Part shown: in pieces, positions 1-7,568 of the stretch
Layout of the letters: every line of letters begins with the position of its first letter
Numbering within the stretch: position 1 is the stretch's first letter
The notes under the pieces: generated by a model
What the model saw: the letters and a program-made list of their open reading frames with translations, nothing else
Database searches by the model: none
Told to the model about the DNA's origin: nothing
Position numbers and translations under genes: made by a program
Assembly: GCF_016865485.1 (NCBI RefSeq)
Contig: NZ_AP024452.1
Location: forward strand, 6,346,501-6,410,500
From: Luteitalea sp. TBR-22
GTDB lineage: Bacteria > Acidobacteriota > Vicinamibacteria > Vicinamibacterales > Vicinamibacteraceae
Length of the DNA: 64,000 nucleotides
Direction: 5' to 3'

Positions 1-1
1 G

Positions 2-1033
2 CAGGCGACGGCGCCGGCCCGGCCGCCCGTCGCCCCCGGCACGCCCGACGGGCCGCGCGTTGCCGTCAGCGTGATGCGAACCGACGGGCCATCGTCGCGC
101 GTCGAGCGCCAGCCGCTCTGGCGCGCCGACTTCGCCCACCAGGCCGGGTCACTCGAGGCCGTCGTGGCCTCGACCCGACGCCGCAACCTGTTCGTGAGCT
201 CGAGCGTGCTGGCGCTCCTCGGCGCCAGCATCGGCATGCTGCTCATCTCGAGCGCGCGGGCGCGCAAGCTGGCGGCGCAACAGATGGAGTTCGTGGCCGG
301 CGTGTCGCACGAGCTGCGCACGCCGCTGGCGGTGATTCGATCGGCGGCCGAGAACCTCGCCGACGGCGTGGTCGGTGACAAGGAGCAGGTGCAGCGGTAC
401 GGCCAGCTGATCGCCAGCGAAGGGCGACGCCTCACCGAGATGGTGGAGCAGGTGATGGAGTTCGCGGGCTTCGACGCCGGACGGACCCTCGACGTGCAAC
501 CGGTGGCGGCGATCGAGGTGGCGCAGGCGGCCATCGAGGCCTCGGGACCGCTGCTCAGCGAAACCGACACGCACGTCGACATCGAGGCGCCCGACACGCC
601 GCTGCTCGTGCGCGCCAATCAGGCGTCGCTGGCCCGCTCGGTGCAGAACCTGATCTCCAACGCGGTGAAGTACGGCGGCACCGACCGGTGGGTCGGCGTA
701 AGAGTGTCGCCTGCCGACGGCCGCATGGTGGCCATCGCGGTCTCCGATCACGGCAGCGGGATCCCCGAGGCCGATCTGGCGAAGATCTTCGAGCCGTTCT
801 ACCGCGGACAGCGCGCCCTCGACGGGCACGTGCACGGCAGTGGGCTCGGCCTCAGCCTCGTGGACCGCATCGTCAGGCAGCACGGAGGCCGGGTGCAGGT
901 ACAGAGCAGCGCGAAGGGCACCACGTTCACGCTGCTGATTCCTGGCGCGCCCGAGGCCACCGCCCCGGCGGTCGTGGAAGGCGCCATGGCCCCGATCGAT
1001 GCACGGCTGGCCGGGCGCGGCCAGGCCTCGTGA
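2..1033 (+). CDS. sensor histidine kinase, 5' end outside the window
   Basis: The C-terminal part of a membrane sensor histidine kinase that autophosphorylates and passes phosphate to the regulator encoded next. The reading frame is open to the left edge, so the start lies outside; the GTG/ATG at 71/74 are internal codons. One hydrophobic helix (about nt 190-250) is followed by a HisKA dimerisation segment with SHELRTPL, the phospho-acceptor His being encoded near nt 308. The HATPase domain shows the N box (NLISNAVKYGG), the G1 box (DHGSGIPEADL) and the G2 box (GSGLGLSLVDR). The stop codon overlaps the GTG start of the response regulator (GTGA), so the two are translationally coupled. The sensed signal cannot be told because the input domain is missing. 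Confidence 0.93.
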   Translation, partial: QATAPARPPVAPGTPDGPRVAVSVMRTDGPSSRVERQPLWRADFAHQAGSLEAVVASTRRRNLFVSSSVLALLGASIGMLLISSARARKLAAQQMEFVAGVSHELRTPLAVIRSAAENLADGVVGDKEQVQRYGQLIASEGRRLTEMVEQVMEFAGFDAGRTLDVQPVAAIEVAQAAIEASGPLLSETDTHVDIEAPDTPLLVRANQASLARSVQNLISNAVKYGGTDRWVGVRVSPADGRMVAIAVSDHGSGIPEADLAKIFEPFYRGQRALDGHVHGSGLGLSLVDRIVRQHGGRVQVQSSAKGTTFTLLIPGAPEATAPAVVEGAMAPIDARLAGRGQAS

Positions 1034-1728
1034 GCGAGACGTCGCGGATCCTGCTCGTCGAGGACGAGCCCGGCCTCCAGCTGACGCTGTCGGATCGCCT
1101 GCGCCGTGAGGGCTACCTCGTCGATTCGGCCGGGGATGGGCAGACCGGCTTCGACAAGGCCGCCACCGGCACGTTCGACCTGGTGCTGCTCGACGTGATG
1201 CTCCCGCGCAAGAACGGCTTCGACGTCCTGCGCGACCTCCGGCAGCGCGGGATCGAGACCCCGGTGATCATGCTCACAGCCCGCGGCCAGGTGGTGGACA
1301 CCGTGGTGGGACTCAAGCTCGGCGCCGACGACTACCTGGCCAAGCCCTTCGAGATGATGGAGCTGCTCGCGCGCATCGAGGCGCGCCTGCGGCGCCGCGC
1401 GCTGCCGGTGGTCACCCCCGCGGCCCACGAGGGCTACCAGTTCGGCGAGATCCGGGTGGACTACCGCAGCGCCGAGGTGTTCCGCGGCGACGGGACGGTG
1501 GAACTGTCGGCGCGCGAGTACCAGTTGCTGCGGTATCTGATCGAGCACCGCAACGAGGTGATCTCGCGCGACCAGCTGCTCAACGAGGTGTGGGGCTACA
1601 ACGCGATGCCCTCGACCCGGACGGTCGACGTCCACGTCGCGTGGCTGCGTCAGAAGATCGAGCCCAACCCGCGGCACCCGCAGTTCCTGCTGACGGTGCA
1701 CGGGCTGGGCTACCGGTTCGTGGGGTAG
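1030..1728 (+). CDS. OmpR/PhoB-family response regulator
   Basis: A 232-residue DNA-binding response regulator, partner of the upstream kinase. The receiver domain has the acidic pair near residues 11-12, the phospho-acceptor Asp55 (LLDVMLP), Thr83 (MLTA) and Lys105 (AKPF). From about residue 130 a winged-helix effector domain ends in the typical HGLGYRF. The GTG start at 1030 overlaps the kinase stop by four bases and gives the standard family N-terminus (RILLVEDEP). The open frame extends upstream to 688, but that part is a shadow of the kinase gene. The target genes are not evident from this window. Confidence 0.95.
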   Translation: MSETSRILLVEDEPGLQLTLSDRLRREGYLVDSAGDGQTGFDKAATGTFDLVLLDVMLPRKNGFDVLRDLRQRGIETPVIMLTARGQVVDTVVGLKLGADDYLAKPFEMMELLARIEARLRRRALPVVTPAAHEGYQFGEIRVDYRSAEVFRGDGTVELSAREYQLLRYLIEHRNEVISRDQLLNEVWGYNAMPSTRTVDVHVAWLRQKIEPNPRHPQFLLTVHGLGYRFVG

Positions 1729-1744
1729 AGCCTCCCACACACAG

Positions 1745-1816
1745 GGTGGGGCGGCGTGTCCCACGCCGCCGGTAGCCGTGACGTGGACGAACGGCGCGAT
1801 GAGGACATCGCGCCCT
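1745..1816. repeat. covarying hairpin repeat, head-to-head pair
   Basis: First copy of the dispersed repeat. The forward hairpin has arms GGCGGCGTG / CACGCCGCC around TCC (1750-1770). The reverse hairpin has arms GGCGCGATG / CATCGCGCC around AGGA (1793-1814). It lies between two convergent genes. Confidence 0.85.
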
Positions 1817-1824
1817 CCCCGACT

Positions 1825-2373
1825 CTACCGCCGCGGCGGCTGCGTGCAGAGCGCCACGCCGTTGAACGTGTTGGCCAGCGCGCTCTCGGGACACAACTGC
1901 CCCCTGATCTCTCCGCCGGGGTTGGCCTGCGTGTGCACGTTGACGTAGGCCGCGCCGCTCGCGATCGCGAACGCCGCTTCCTCGAAGAACCGCACGCCGG
2001 CCTCTGGCCGCGCGACGAGCTCGCTCGCCCGCGCGCTTCCCTTCAACTGGAACGCCCCCGACTGGCCGACTGCCGCCACCGGGAAGTTGATGACGATCGG
2101 ACCGTTCACGCCCGCCGTGCCCACGTGGATGTGCGAGCCGACGATGCCCGAGGGCAGGTTGAAGATGTTGACCTCGTAGTCGATGGTACCGGCGCCGCGG
2201 TCGACGGTGACCACGGCCTCGCCATGTGCACCGGCGCTCACGGCCGGCACTTCATTGCTTCCTCCCAGCATGGCGCGGACGGTGACACGGTTGGGGTTCT
2301 GGGCGAACGCGGCCGACGCCGCGCACAGGACCGCAGCGCACACGGCTGCGGCAAGGCGAACTCGTCCCTGCAT
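1825..2373 (-). CDS. secreted CHRD-domain protein
   Basis: A 182-residue exported protein. The N-terminus is a clear signal peptide ending in AAFAQ. The rest matches the CHRD fold (chordin-like domain, common in bacterial secreted proteins of unknown role), with the family signatures SGIVGSHIHVG, AAYVNVHTQANPGGEIRGQL and a C-terminal Cys pair. Start chosen at 2373, where AGGAGATGTC precedes the ATG; the frame runs further upstream only through a simple repeat. Unlike the CHRD protein at 13370-14002 it has no PEP-CTERM anchor, so it is probably released or periplasmic. The function is unknown. Confidence 0.85.
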   Translation of the reverse strand: MQGRVRLAAAVCAAVLCAASAAFAQNPNRVTVRAMLGGSNEVPAVSAGAHGEAVVTVDRGAGTIDYEVNIFNLPSGIVGSHIHVGTAGVNGPIVINFPVAAVGQSGAFQLKGSARASELVARPEAGVRFFEEAAFAIASGAAYVNVHTQANPGGEIRGQLCPESALANTFNGVALCTQPPRR

Positions 2374-2440
2374 GACATCTCCTCTGGGTTGGGCAGGGGC
2401 AGGATACCCCGATTCTCGACGGCCTTCGTATTCTGGGCCG

Positions 2441-2550
2441 GGGGCTTGGGCCTTGGGCCTTGGGCCTTGGGCCTTGGGCCTTGGGCCTTGGGCCTTGGGC
2501 CTTCGGCCTTCGGCCCCGAGCCCTGAGCCCTGAGCCCTGAGCCCTGAGCC
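2441..2550. repeat. heptanucleotide tandem repeats (GGGCCTT)n and (CCCTGAG)n
   Basis: About nine GGGCCTT units (near 2445-2510) pass into about five CCCTGAG units (near 2514-2550). They fill the gap between the aminotransferase stop and the CHRD gene start. Seven-base units in long uninterrupted arrays are prone to slippage. Confidence 0.9.
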
Positions 2551-2577
2551 GTAAAGGTCCACAGGACGAGCGCCGAG

Positions 2578-3879
2578 CTAAGCCGTCGCCGGCAGGCCCT
2601 TCTCGAGAATCCGCTCCATCGTGTCGGCGAACGTGTCCACCTCCTCGAGCGTGGTGTAGACGTTGGGCGTGACGCGGATGCCCTCGAACTCGGCGTGCTT
2701 GATGGGCGTGACGATGATGCGGTGCTGCGCGTAGAGGTGGGCGGCCAGGCGCGCCGAGTCGAGGCCTGGCGTGCCGAGGTTGCCGATGGCGCCGCCCTGC
2801 GCGGGGTCGAAGCTCGTGTGGATCTTCGCCTTCGGGTGCTCCGCCAGGCGCGTCATCCAGCGATTGCGCAGGTACTGCAGCCGGGCGATCTTGCGGTCGC
2901 CGCCGATCGTGTGGTGGTAGACGCGGGCCTCGGCGATGGCGTTGTGGTTCGCGGCCGGGTGCGTGCCCACTTCCTCGAACTTGCGGATGTCGGCGGCCTT
3001 GCTCGCGGCGGCCGGCGTGAGCGGCCAGAGGGCCGGGATGCGCTCCTTCCGCACGTAGAGGAACCCGGTGCCGATGGGCGCGAGCAGCCACTTGTGCAGG
3101 CTGGTGCCGTAGTAGTCGCAGCCGAGCTCGCTGATCCGGAAGGGGAAGTGGCCGAAGGCGTGCGCGCCGTCGACGATCGTCTGGACGCCGCGGCGGCGGG
3201 CCACCCGGCAGATGTCGGCCACCGGGAAGATCTGCCCGGTGAGGTTGGTGATGTGGCAGAAGTGGAGGACCTTGGTCTTCGGGGTCAGCGCGCGCTCGAG
3301 CCGCTGGGTGAGGTCGGCCATCGACGGGGGCGGCACGGGGAACGACACCTTGGTCAGCACGATGCCGTCGCGGCGGACGCGCTGCTCCCAGGTGTCGAGC
3401 ATGCGGCCGTAGTCCTGGGTGGTCGTGACGACCTCGTCGCCCGGGGCGAGGTCGATGCCGAGCTGGGCGATCTGCAGCGCCTCGCTGGCGTTGCGGGTGA
3501 TGGCGAGTTCCTCGGGATCGCAGCCGGCATCCCTGGCCAGGCCCATCCGCACGCGCTCGAGGTTGGTTTCCTGCTCCTGCCACATGTTGAACACGGGCGC
3601 CTGGTTGGCGTGGTCGAGGTAGCGCTTGAACGCTTCATGGACCACGCGGGGGCTCGGGCAGACGCCGCCGTTGTTCAGGTTGATGACCGTCCGGTCGAGT
3701 GTGAAGCCGAGCTGGATCTCACGCCAGAAATCTTCATCGGCGGCCAGATCGGCCGGCGTCCGCCCCCGAGCCTGGTCGGCGGCGTGCGCCATATGACTCA
3801 GGCCATCGGCGGTGAGGGCGGCAGCGACGACGGTGCCGGTGGTGCCAAGGCGGGCGAGAAACGCGCGGCGCGAGGTCAT
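2578..3879 (-). CDS. Tat-exported class V aminotransferase (isopenicillin-N-epimerase-like)
   Basis: A 433-residue PLP-dependent enzyme of the class V aminotransferase/cysteine desulfurase superfamily, nearest in pattern to proteins annotated as isopenicillin N epimerase. The N-terminus has a twin-arginine signal (SRRAFLARLG, hydrophobic stretch, AHA cleavage region), so a folded, cofactor-loaded protein would be sent to the periplasm. The PLP lysine is probably Lys263 in TSLHKWLL, and Asp238 (VDGAH) would contact the pyridine nitrogen. The C-terminal domain is complete. The substrate is not predictable. An ATG at 3879 begins right at the Tat n-region. It is followed on the same strand by the CHRD gene after the heptamer repeats. 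Confidence 0.88.
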   Translation of the reverse strand: MTSRRAFLARLGTTGTVVAAALTADGLSHMAHAADQARGRTPADLAADEDFWREIQLGFTLDRTVINLNNGGVCPSPRVVHEAFKRYLDHANQAPVFNMWQEQETNLERVRMGLARDAGCDPEELAITRNASEALQIAQLGIDLAPGDEVVTTTQDYGRMLDTWEQRVRRDGIVLTKVSFPVPPPSMADLTQRLERALTPKTKVLHFCHITNLTGQIFPVADICRVARRRGVQTIVDGAHAFGHFPFRISELGCDYYGTSLHKWLLAPIGTGFLYVRKERIPALWPLTPAAASKAADIRKFEEVGTHPAANHNAIAEARVYHHTIGGDRKIARLQYLRNRWMTRLAEHPKAKIHTSFDPAQGGAIGNLGTPGLDSARLAAHLYAQHRIIVTPIKHAEFEGIRVTPNVYTTLEEVDTFADTMERILEKGLPATA

Positions 3880-4040
3880 GAGGGTGACTCCTGCAGGGGT
3901 GCGCGGAGTCTAGCATGCCGCAGGAGTCTGCGTCGGCAGTGAACTTCTGTCTGCCTCGATGTTGACTACCAGACGTTGCAGGCTGTCGGGCTTGCGGCCT
4001 AAATGCAACAAAACAATGGATCAGGCCACTGGCGGCAGTG

Positions 4041-4056
4041 TGGCAACGAACCTGCT
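4041..4056 (+). promoter_or_regulatory. candidate sigma-54 -24/-12 promoter
   Basis: TGGCAACGAACCTGCT matches the sigma-54 pattern TGGCAC-N5-TTGCW, with GG and GC exactly ten bases apart. It would start transcription about 87 nt before the PEP-CTERM gene at 4154. Confidence 0.7.
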
Positions 4057-4153
4057 GTAGGTTAGGAGTACTCGCGTCGCCGCCTCGGGGGAGGCCTGGA
4101 CGTGTCCGGACGGTCCGTCACGGCCAGGCGCGAGACGAGAGGACAAGGAATCC

Positions 4154-4873
4154 ATGAAGAAGCTCCTGTTTGCTTTCACCGCGGTCGCTGCGTTCAGCGT
4201 CGCACCTGCCCACGCGGGCACCCTGTGCGTTCCGGGTCCGAACACCTCCGGTCTCTCAGTTTCCGACGTCACGCTCAACAGCATCAGCGCCAGCAACTGC
4301 TATGGCGTGGTGGCGGGCAACAACAGCAACCAGAACCTCAACACCGTCGACGGCGGCGTGCTGAAGTTCGGTGAGCCCGAGAACTGGGGCGCTGAAATCA
4401 AGGACGATCCTCCAGGAGCGCCGGGCGGCACGGGCTCGTTCTACGGCCTGAACTGGACGGTCACCTCGAGCGGGCCGACCAACTCGGGCACGTGGTCGCT
4501 CACGTTCTCGGACACCAACCCGTCGAAGCTGCCGTTCGCGGCCGACTTCCTCGTGGTGCTCAAGGGCGCCAACGAGTTCGCGGCGTACTTCTTCAACAAC
4601 TTCGCGTTCACCTCGACGTCCAACAGCGGCACGTTCGACATCAACTACCTGAACTCGAACAACAACCGCACCTCGCCCGACCTGTCGCACCTGTCGGTGT
4701 ACTTCCGCAACCCGACGGTGAGCAATGGCGGCACCAACGGCGGCAACGGTGGTGACCCGGGCAATGGCGGCACCAACGGCGGCAACGGCGGCGGCGTGCC
4801 CGAGCCGGCCACCCTGGCGCTCGTCGGCCTCGGCCTGCTCGGCGCCGGCGTGAGCCGTCGACGCAAGCAGTAG
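4154..4873 (+). CDS. PEP-CTERM exported protein with Asn-Gly-Gly linker
   Basis: A 239-residue exosortase substrate. It has a signal peptide (MKKLLFAFTAV...AHA), a body of about 165 residues with no domain I recognise (two Cys near the mature N-terminus), then a flexible N-G-G repeat linker (about residues 190-213). It ends in a PEP-CTERM signal: VPEPATLAL, a hydrophobic helix and SRRRKQ. In known systems an exosortase cleaves near the PEP motif after export. A candidate sigma-54 promoter lies upstream and an intrinsic terminator downstream, so it is its own unit. The linker closely resembles that of the gene at 5874, which suggests a common origin of the C-terminal module. Confidence 0.92.
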   Translation: MKKLLFAFTAVAAFSVAPAHAGTLCVPGPNTSGLSVSDVTLNSISASNCYGVVAGNNSNQNLNTVDGGVLKFGEPENWGAEIKDDPPGAPGGTGSFYGLNWTVTSSGPTNSGTWSLTFSDTNPSKLPFAADFLVVLKGANEFAAYFFNNFAFTSTSNSGTFDINYLNSNNNRTSPDLSHLSVYFRNPTVSNGGTNGGNGGDPGNGGTNGGNGGGVPEPATLALVGLGLLGAGVSRRRKQ

Positions 4874-4915
4874 CCCCCCGGGCGAACGGCCTCACGGCCG
4901 TCCCTGGCAGTTCCG

Positions 4916-4954
4916 GACGCCGGCTCCCCTCGTGGGGGTCGGCGTCTTCTGCTT
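4916..4954 (+). terminator. intrinsic terminator
   Basis: GACGCCG and CGGCGTC arms with an inner CCCC/GGGG stem and a TCG loop, followed by TTCTGCTTT, 43 bases after the PEP-CTERM stop codon. Confidence 0.75.
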
Positions 4955-5121
4955 TCCGGGAGGAGCGGTGGGCCCAAATCGTGCGCCTTGCCACGGCTGA
5001 GCGAGGCTCGGATGGCTGATGTGCACCGCCAAGGCAGAATTACTCTCCCCTGACGCAGACTTCCAGGACTCGAGAAGCGGCATTCGCCGCCGATCGTGTG
5101 GGAAACTGCTCACAAACCGAC

Positions 5122-5137
5122 TGGCATCCGCCTTGCC
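5122..5137 (+). promoter_or_regulatory. candidate sigma-54 -24/-12 promoter
   Basis: TGGCATCCGCCTTGCC has GG and GC ten bases apart and TTGC at -12. It predicts a start about 87 nt before the 67-residue PEP-CTERM gene, the same leader length as for the gene at 4154. Confidence 0.7.
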
Positions 5138-5234
5138 TCTGTGAGAGGCACACGGCGTCGGCCCCCAGACGATGCCCCCCTCTCGTCCTCCGTGGATGCA
5201 GACACATCCTCCGGGGATCGGGGTGGTCACGATC

Positions 5235-5438
5235 ATGCGCTCGCGTTCCGTTGTCGTCCTCACCTTCATTGCGCTCGTCTCCCTGCCGGTCGCGACGTAC
5301 GGCCAGCCGGTCTCGTCCGCTCCCGCCACGTGCGTGGCCGACTGCGAGCCGCCCGCCGTGCCGGAACCGGCGACACTCGTCCTGCTCGGTCTCGGTCTGT
5401 TCGGGGCGGGCATCGCGACTCGGCGCCGCCGGTCCTGA
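5235..5438 (+). CDS. micro PEP-CTERM protein, 67 residues
   Basis: A very short exosortase substrate. A signal peptide (about residues 1-23, ending ATYG) is followed after only some 18 residues by a complete PEP-CTERM signal: VPEPATLVL at residue 42, the hydrophobic helix, then TRRRRS. The short mature part contains two Cys in CVADC. The frame is open back to 5172, but the ATG at 5235 is the one that puts charged residues directly before the hydrophobic core. A sigma-54-like promoter upstream and a terminator downstream argue that it is a real gene and not a leftover anchor. No function can be assigned; it could be a carrier, a decoy substrate or a secreted peptide precursor. Confidence 0.75.
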   Translation: MRSRSVVVLTFIALVSLPVATYGQPVSSAPATCVADCEPPAVPEPATLVLLGLGLFGAGIATRRRRS

Positions 5439-5537
5439 ACTGCTGACCTGACCTGGTCGAGCCGCACCGACGGTCGGCCACGACGTCACTCCGAGGCGAG
5501 GACCCCTCCGCTTTCTGGCGACCTGCGCATGCAGGGC

Positions 5538-5581
5538 AGCGCCCGGCGCTCGATCCCGTTCGAGTGACCGGGCGCTTTTCC
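5538..5581 (+). terminator. intrinsic terminator
   Basis: AGCGCCCGG pairs with CCGGGCGCT, with an inner CTCGA/TCGAG stem, followed by TTTTCC. It lies 100 bases after the 67-residue PEP-CTERM gene. Confidence 0.75.
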
Positions 5582-5786
5582 ATGCGGTCCAATCGACTCC
5601 CGGTGTTGCATGTCGGTAGGCCGACGACGAAGTCATCCCTTGGGCTGCAAACTCTCGGAGACAAAGTCACCAAGTCTGATCAATGGATGACTTTTGGATC
5701 TGCGATGACGACTTGAGCCGCCACCACCCAAAGTGAAGGTGGCGTGGAATGCAGGGGATTTCGACGATCCCTGGCCGGACGGAATC

Positions 5787-5802
5787 TGGCACGGGATTCG
5801 CT
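5787..5802 (+). promoter_or_regulatory. candidate sigma-54 -24/-12 promoter
   Basis: TGGCACGGGATTCGCT has a perfect -24 half (TGGCACG) and GC ten bases after GG. It predicts a leader of about 60 nt for the gene at 5874. Confidence 0.75.
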
Positions 5803-5873
5803 CTATGGATGGGCATCAAGTTCCGGCGTCGGGCTCCCCAGCCTCGATGCCACGCTCGCAGGGAGTTCGGTAC

Positions 5874-6560
5874 ATGAAGCTGTTCGCTGGTCTTTCCGTC
5901 GCCGTCGTGATGCTCGCCGCCGCCACCGTTACGCAGGCCGCCCCGATTACCACGAAGTGCCCGGACACGACGGCCTCGAGCTCGGTGCGCGTGTTCACGG
6001 TCACGCTCGAGGGCAACACCGCCACGTGCCTGCTGTTCGGCGAGGGCAACCTCACGGGCAACCCCTCGAACGGCGACGACTTCCTCTCGAGCAACACGGA
6101 CTACTTCCTGGTCGACAAGAGCGACAACACCGAGGGGTCGGTGGATGGGGCGCTCGGCGGCGGCCCGTTCACGGGCGCACTGACGGGTTCCTTCACGATC
6201 GACCCGGCCGCCTGGGTGGGCAACGACAGCCTCGCGTTCGCCATCAAGAGCGGCGGCACGCAGCAGACCAACGACTGGGCCGTGTTCGGTCTGCCCTGGG
6301 GGACGCTGAGCGGCCAGTGGGCCATCCTCGGGCCGAGGAACAACATCTCGCACGCGCTGCTCTACGGCCGTGAGGGCAACGTCACCAACGGCGGCGGCAA
6401 TGGCGGGACCAACGGCGGTGGCAACGGTGGGGATCCGGGCAACGGCGGCACCAACGGTGGCAATGGCGGCGGCAACGGTGGCAACGTCCCCGAGCCGGCC
6501 TCGATGAGCCTGCTCGGCCTCGGCCTGGCTGGCGCCGCAGTGCTCCGCCGCCGCAAGTAG
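5874..6560 (+). CDS. PEP-CTERM exported protein with long Asn-Gly-Gly linker
   Basis: A 228-residue exosortase substrate. A signal peptide (MKLFAGLSVAVVMLAA...TQA) precedes a body of about 140 residues without a recognised domain and with two Cys near its start. Then comes an N-G-G repeat linker of some 35 residues and a PEP-CTERM signal (VPEPASMSL, helix, LRRRK). The start at 5874 sits behind GGGAG at good spacing; the open frame from 5733 is leader. The linker shares the GGDPGNGGTNGG core with the protein at 4154. A sigma-54-like promoter is upstream and a strong terminator follows. Confidence 0.92.
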   Translation: MKLFAGLSVAVVMLAAATVTQAAPITTKCPDTTASSSVRVFTVTLEGNTATCLLFGEGNLTGNPSNGDDFLSSNTDYFLVDKSDNTEGSVDGALGGGPFTGALTGSFTIDPAAWVGNDSLAFAIKSGGTQQTNDWAVFGLPWGTLSGQWAILGPRNNISHALLYGREGNVTNGGGNGGTNGGGNGGDPGNGGTNGGNGGGNGGNVPEPASMSLLGLGLAGAAVLRRRK

Positions 6561-6620
6561 CACTGACGAATCATCCGCCGGCTCCCCCCGAGGCCGGCCC
6601 ACGGCTCCCCAGCCGTAAGG

Positions 6621-6659
6621 AAGCCCCGGTCGTAGCCCAGCTACGTGCCGGGGTTTTCT
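6621..6659. terminator. bidirectional intrinsic terminator
   Basis: AAGCCCCGG pairs with CCGGGGTTTT around an inner CGTAG/CTACG stem. It separates the convergent PEP-CTERM gene and the ktrA-like gene. Confidence 0.85.
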
Positions 6660-6720
6660 GTTGGCAACGCCGAACGACGTCGAACGTCGACGGCCGGGCG
6701 GGGACCGGAGAACGGCCGCC

Positions 6721-7389
6721 CTACCGGATCGCCTCGATCAGCGCGAGTTTCTCGTTGCTGCCCAGCAGGGCGAGCACGTCGCCCTCGCGCAACACCTCGT
6801 CGGCCTGGGGGGAGACCACGGTCTCCTCCTTGCCGCCCACCTGTCGCTTGATCGCCACCAGCGTCAGGCCGTGCCGCGCCCGCAGGTCGATGCTGCGCAG
6901 CGTGTGCCCGATGAACGACGCCGGCACGCCGACCTCCACGAGGGAGAACTCCCTGGACAAGGAGATGTAGTCGAGCGCATTGGGGATGACGAGGCTGCGC
7001 GCGGTGCGCTCGGCCATCTCGCGTTCCGGGAAGATCACCCGCGACACGCCGAGCTTCTCGAGGATCCTGCCATGCAGCGGCGAGGCGGCCTTGGCGATGA
7101 TCGTCTGCACGCCGAGGTCCTTCACCTGCATCACGATGAGCAGGCTGGCCTCGATGTTCTCCCCGATCGAGATGATCGCGACGTCGGCCTCGCCGACCCC
7201 CGCCTGGCGCAGTGCCCGGATGTCGGTGGCGTCGATCTGCAGCGCGTTGGTGGTGAGTTCGCCCATCTCGCGGACGCGGTCCTCGTCGTCGTCGACACCG
7301 ATGACCTCCTGCCCGAGTGCGATGAGCGTCGACGCCACGGCCGAACCGAAGCGACCGAGGCCAATCACGGCGTAGAGACGTTTGGACAT
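6721..7389 (-). CDS. KtrA/TrkA-like potassium uptake regulator
   Basis: A 222-residue cytoplasmic RCK protein that gates a membrane K+ channel subunit. Residues 1-135 form the Rossmann-type RCK_N domain with GLGRFG (nucleotide binding) and the acidic DDDEDR segment after strand 2. The C-terminal RCK_C half has the usual REGDVLALLGS. Its partner is the KtrB-like channel encoded just upstream on the same strand. Start chosen at ATG 7389, which begins the family N-terminus (MSKRLYAVIGLG); the longer open frame runs through an intergenic repeat. That repeat separates this gene from the channel gene, an unusual layout for a pair normally found close together. Confidence 0.92.
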   Translation of the reverse strand: MSKRLYAVIGLGRFGSAVASTLIALGQEVIGVDDDEDRVREMGELTTNALQIDATDIRALRQAGVGEADVAIISIGENIEASLLIVMQVKDLGVQTIIAKAASPLHGRILEKLGVSRVIFPEREMAERTARSLVIPNALDYISLSREFSLVEVGVPASFIGHTLRSIDLRARHGLTLVAIKRQVGGKEETVVSPQADEVLREGDVLALLGSNEKLALIEAIR

Positions 7390-7568
7390 TCGGAATTGCA
7401 GAATTGCAGAATTGGAGAATTTCAGGAACTCGAGGAATTTCAGGAACTCAGGAACTTCAGCCCTCCTACCCTGATGGTGCACTTCTGCAATCCTGCGATT
7501 GCTTCGCTGCGCTGCCGTCGTCCCAATTTTGGTGAAATTCTGAACTCTCGAATTCTGCAATTCTGAAA
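7390..7568. repeat. GAATTGCAG-type dispersed repeat
   Basis: The left part has three GAATTGCAG/GAATTGGAG-like units and GAATTTCAGGAACT units. The right part is their inverted version (GAATTCTGCAATTCTGAAAT). The middle (CTACCCTGATGGTGCA) resembles the middle of the copy at 16781-16896. It is much richer in A+T than its surroundings and fills the ktrA-ktrB gap. Confidence 0.75.

Larger units (their letters stand above)
5439..5873. other. intergenic region between two PEP-CTERM genes
   Basis: No gene seen. It holds the terminator of the 67-residue gene (5538-5581), an inverted repeat GTCGG-TAGG-CCGAC (5612-5625) about 160 bp upstream of a sigma-54-like site, and that site itself (5787-5802). 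Confidence 0.7.

Noticed and set aside
3880-4153. Cyclic-di-GMP (GEMM) riboswitch before the PEP-CTERM gene
   Set aside because: The stretch with GGCTTGCGGCC lacks the conserved GEMM core and tetraloop-receptor arrangement.
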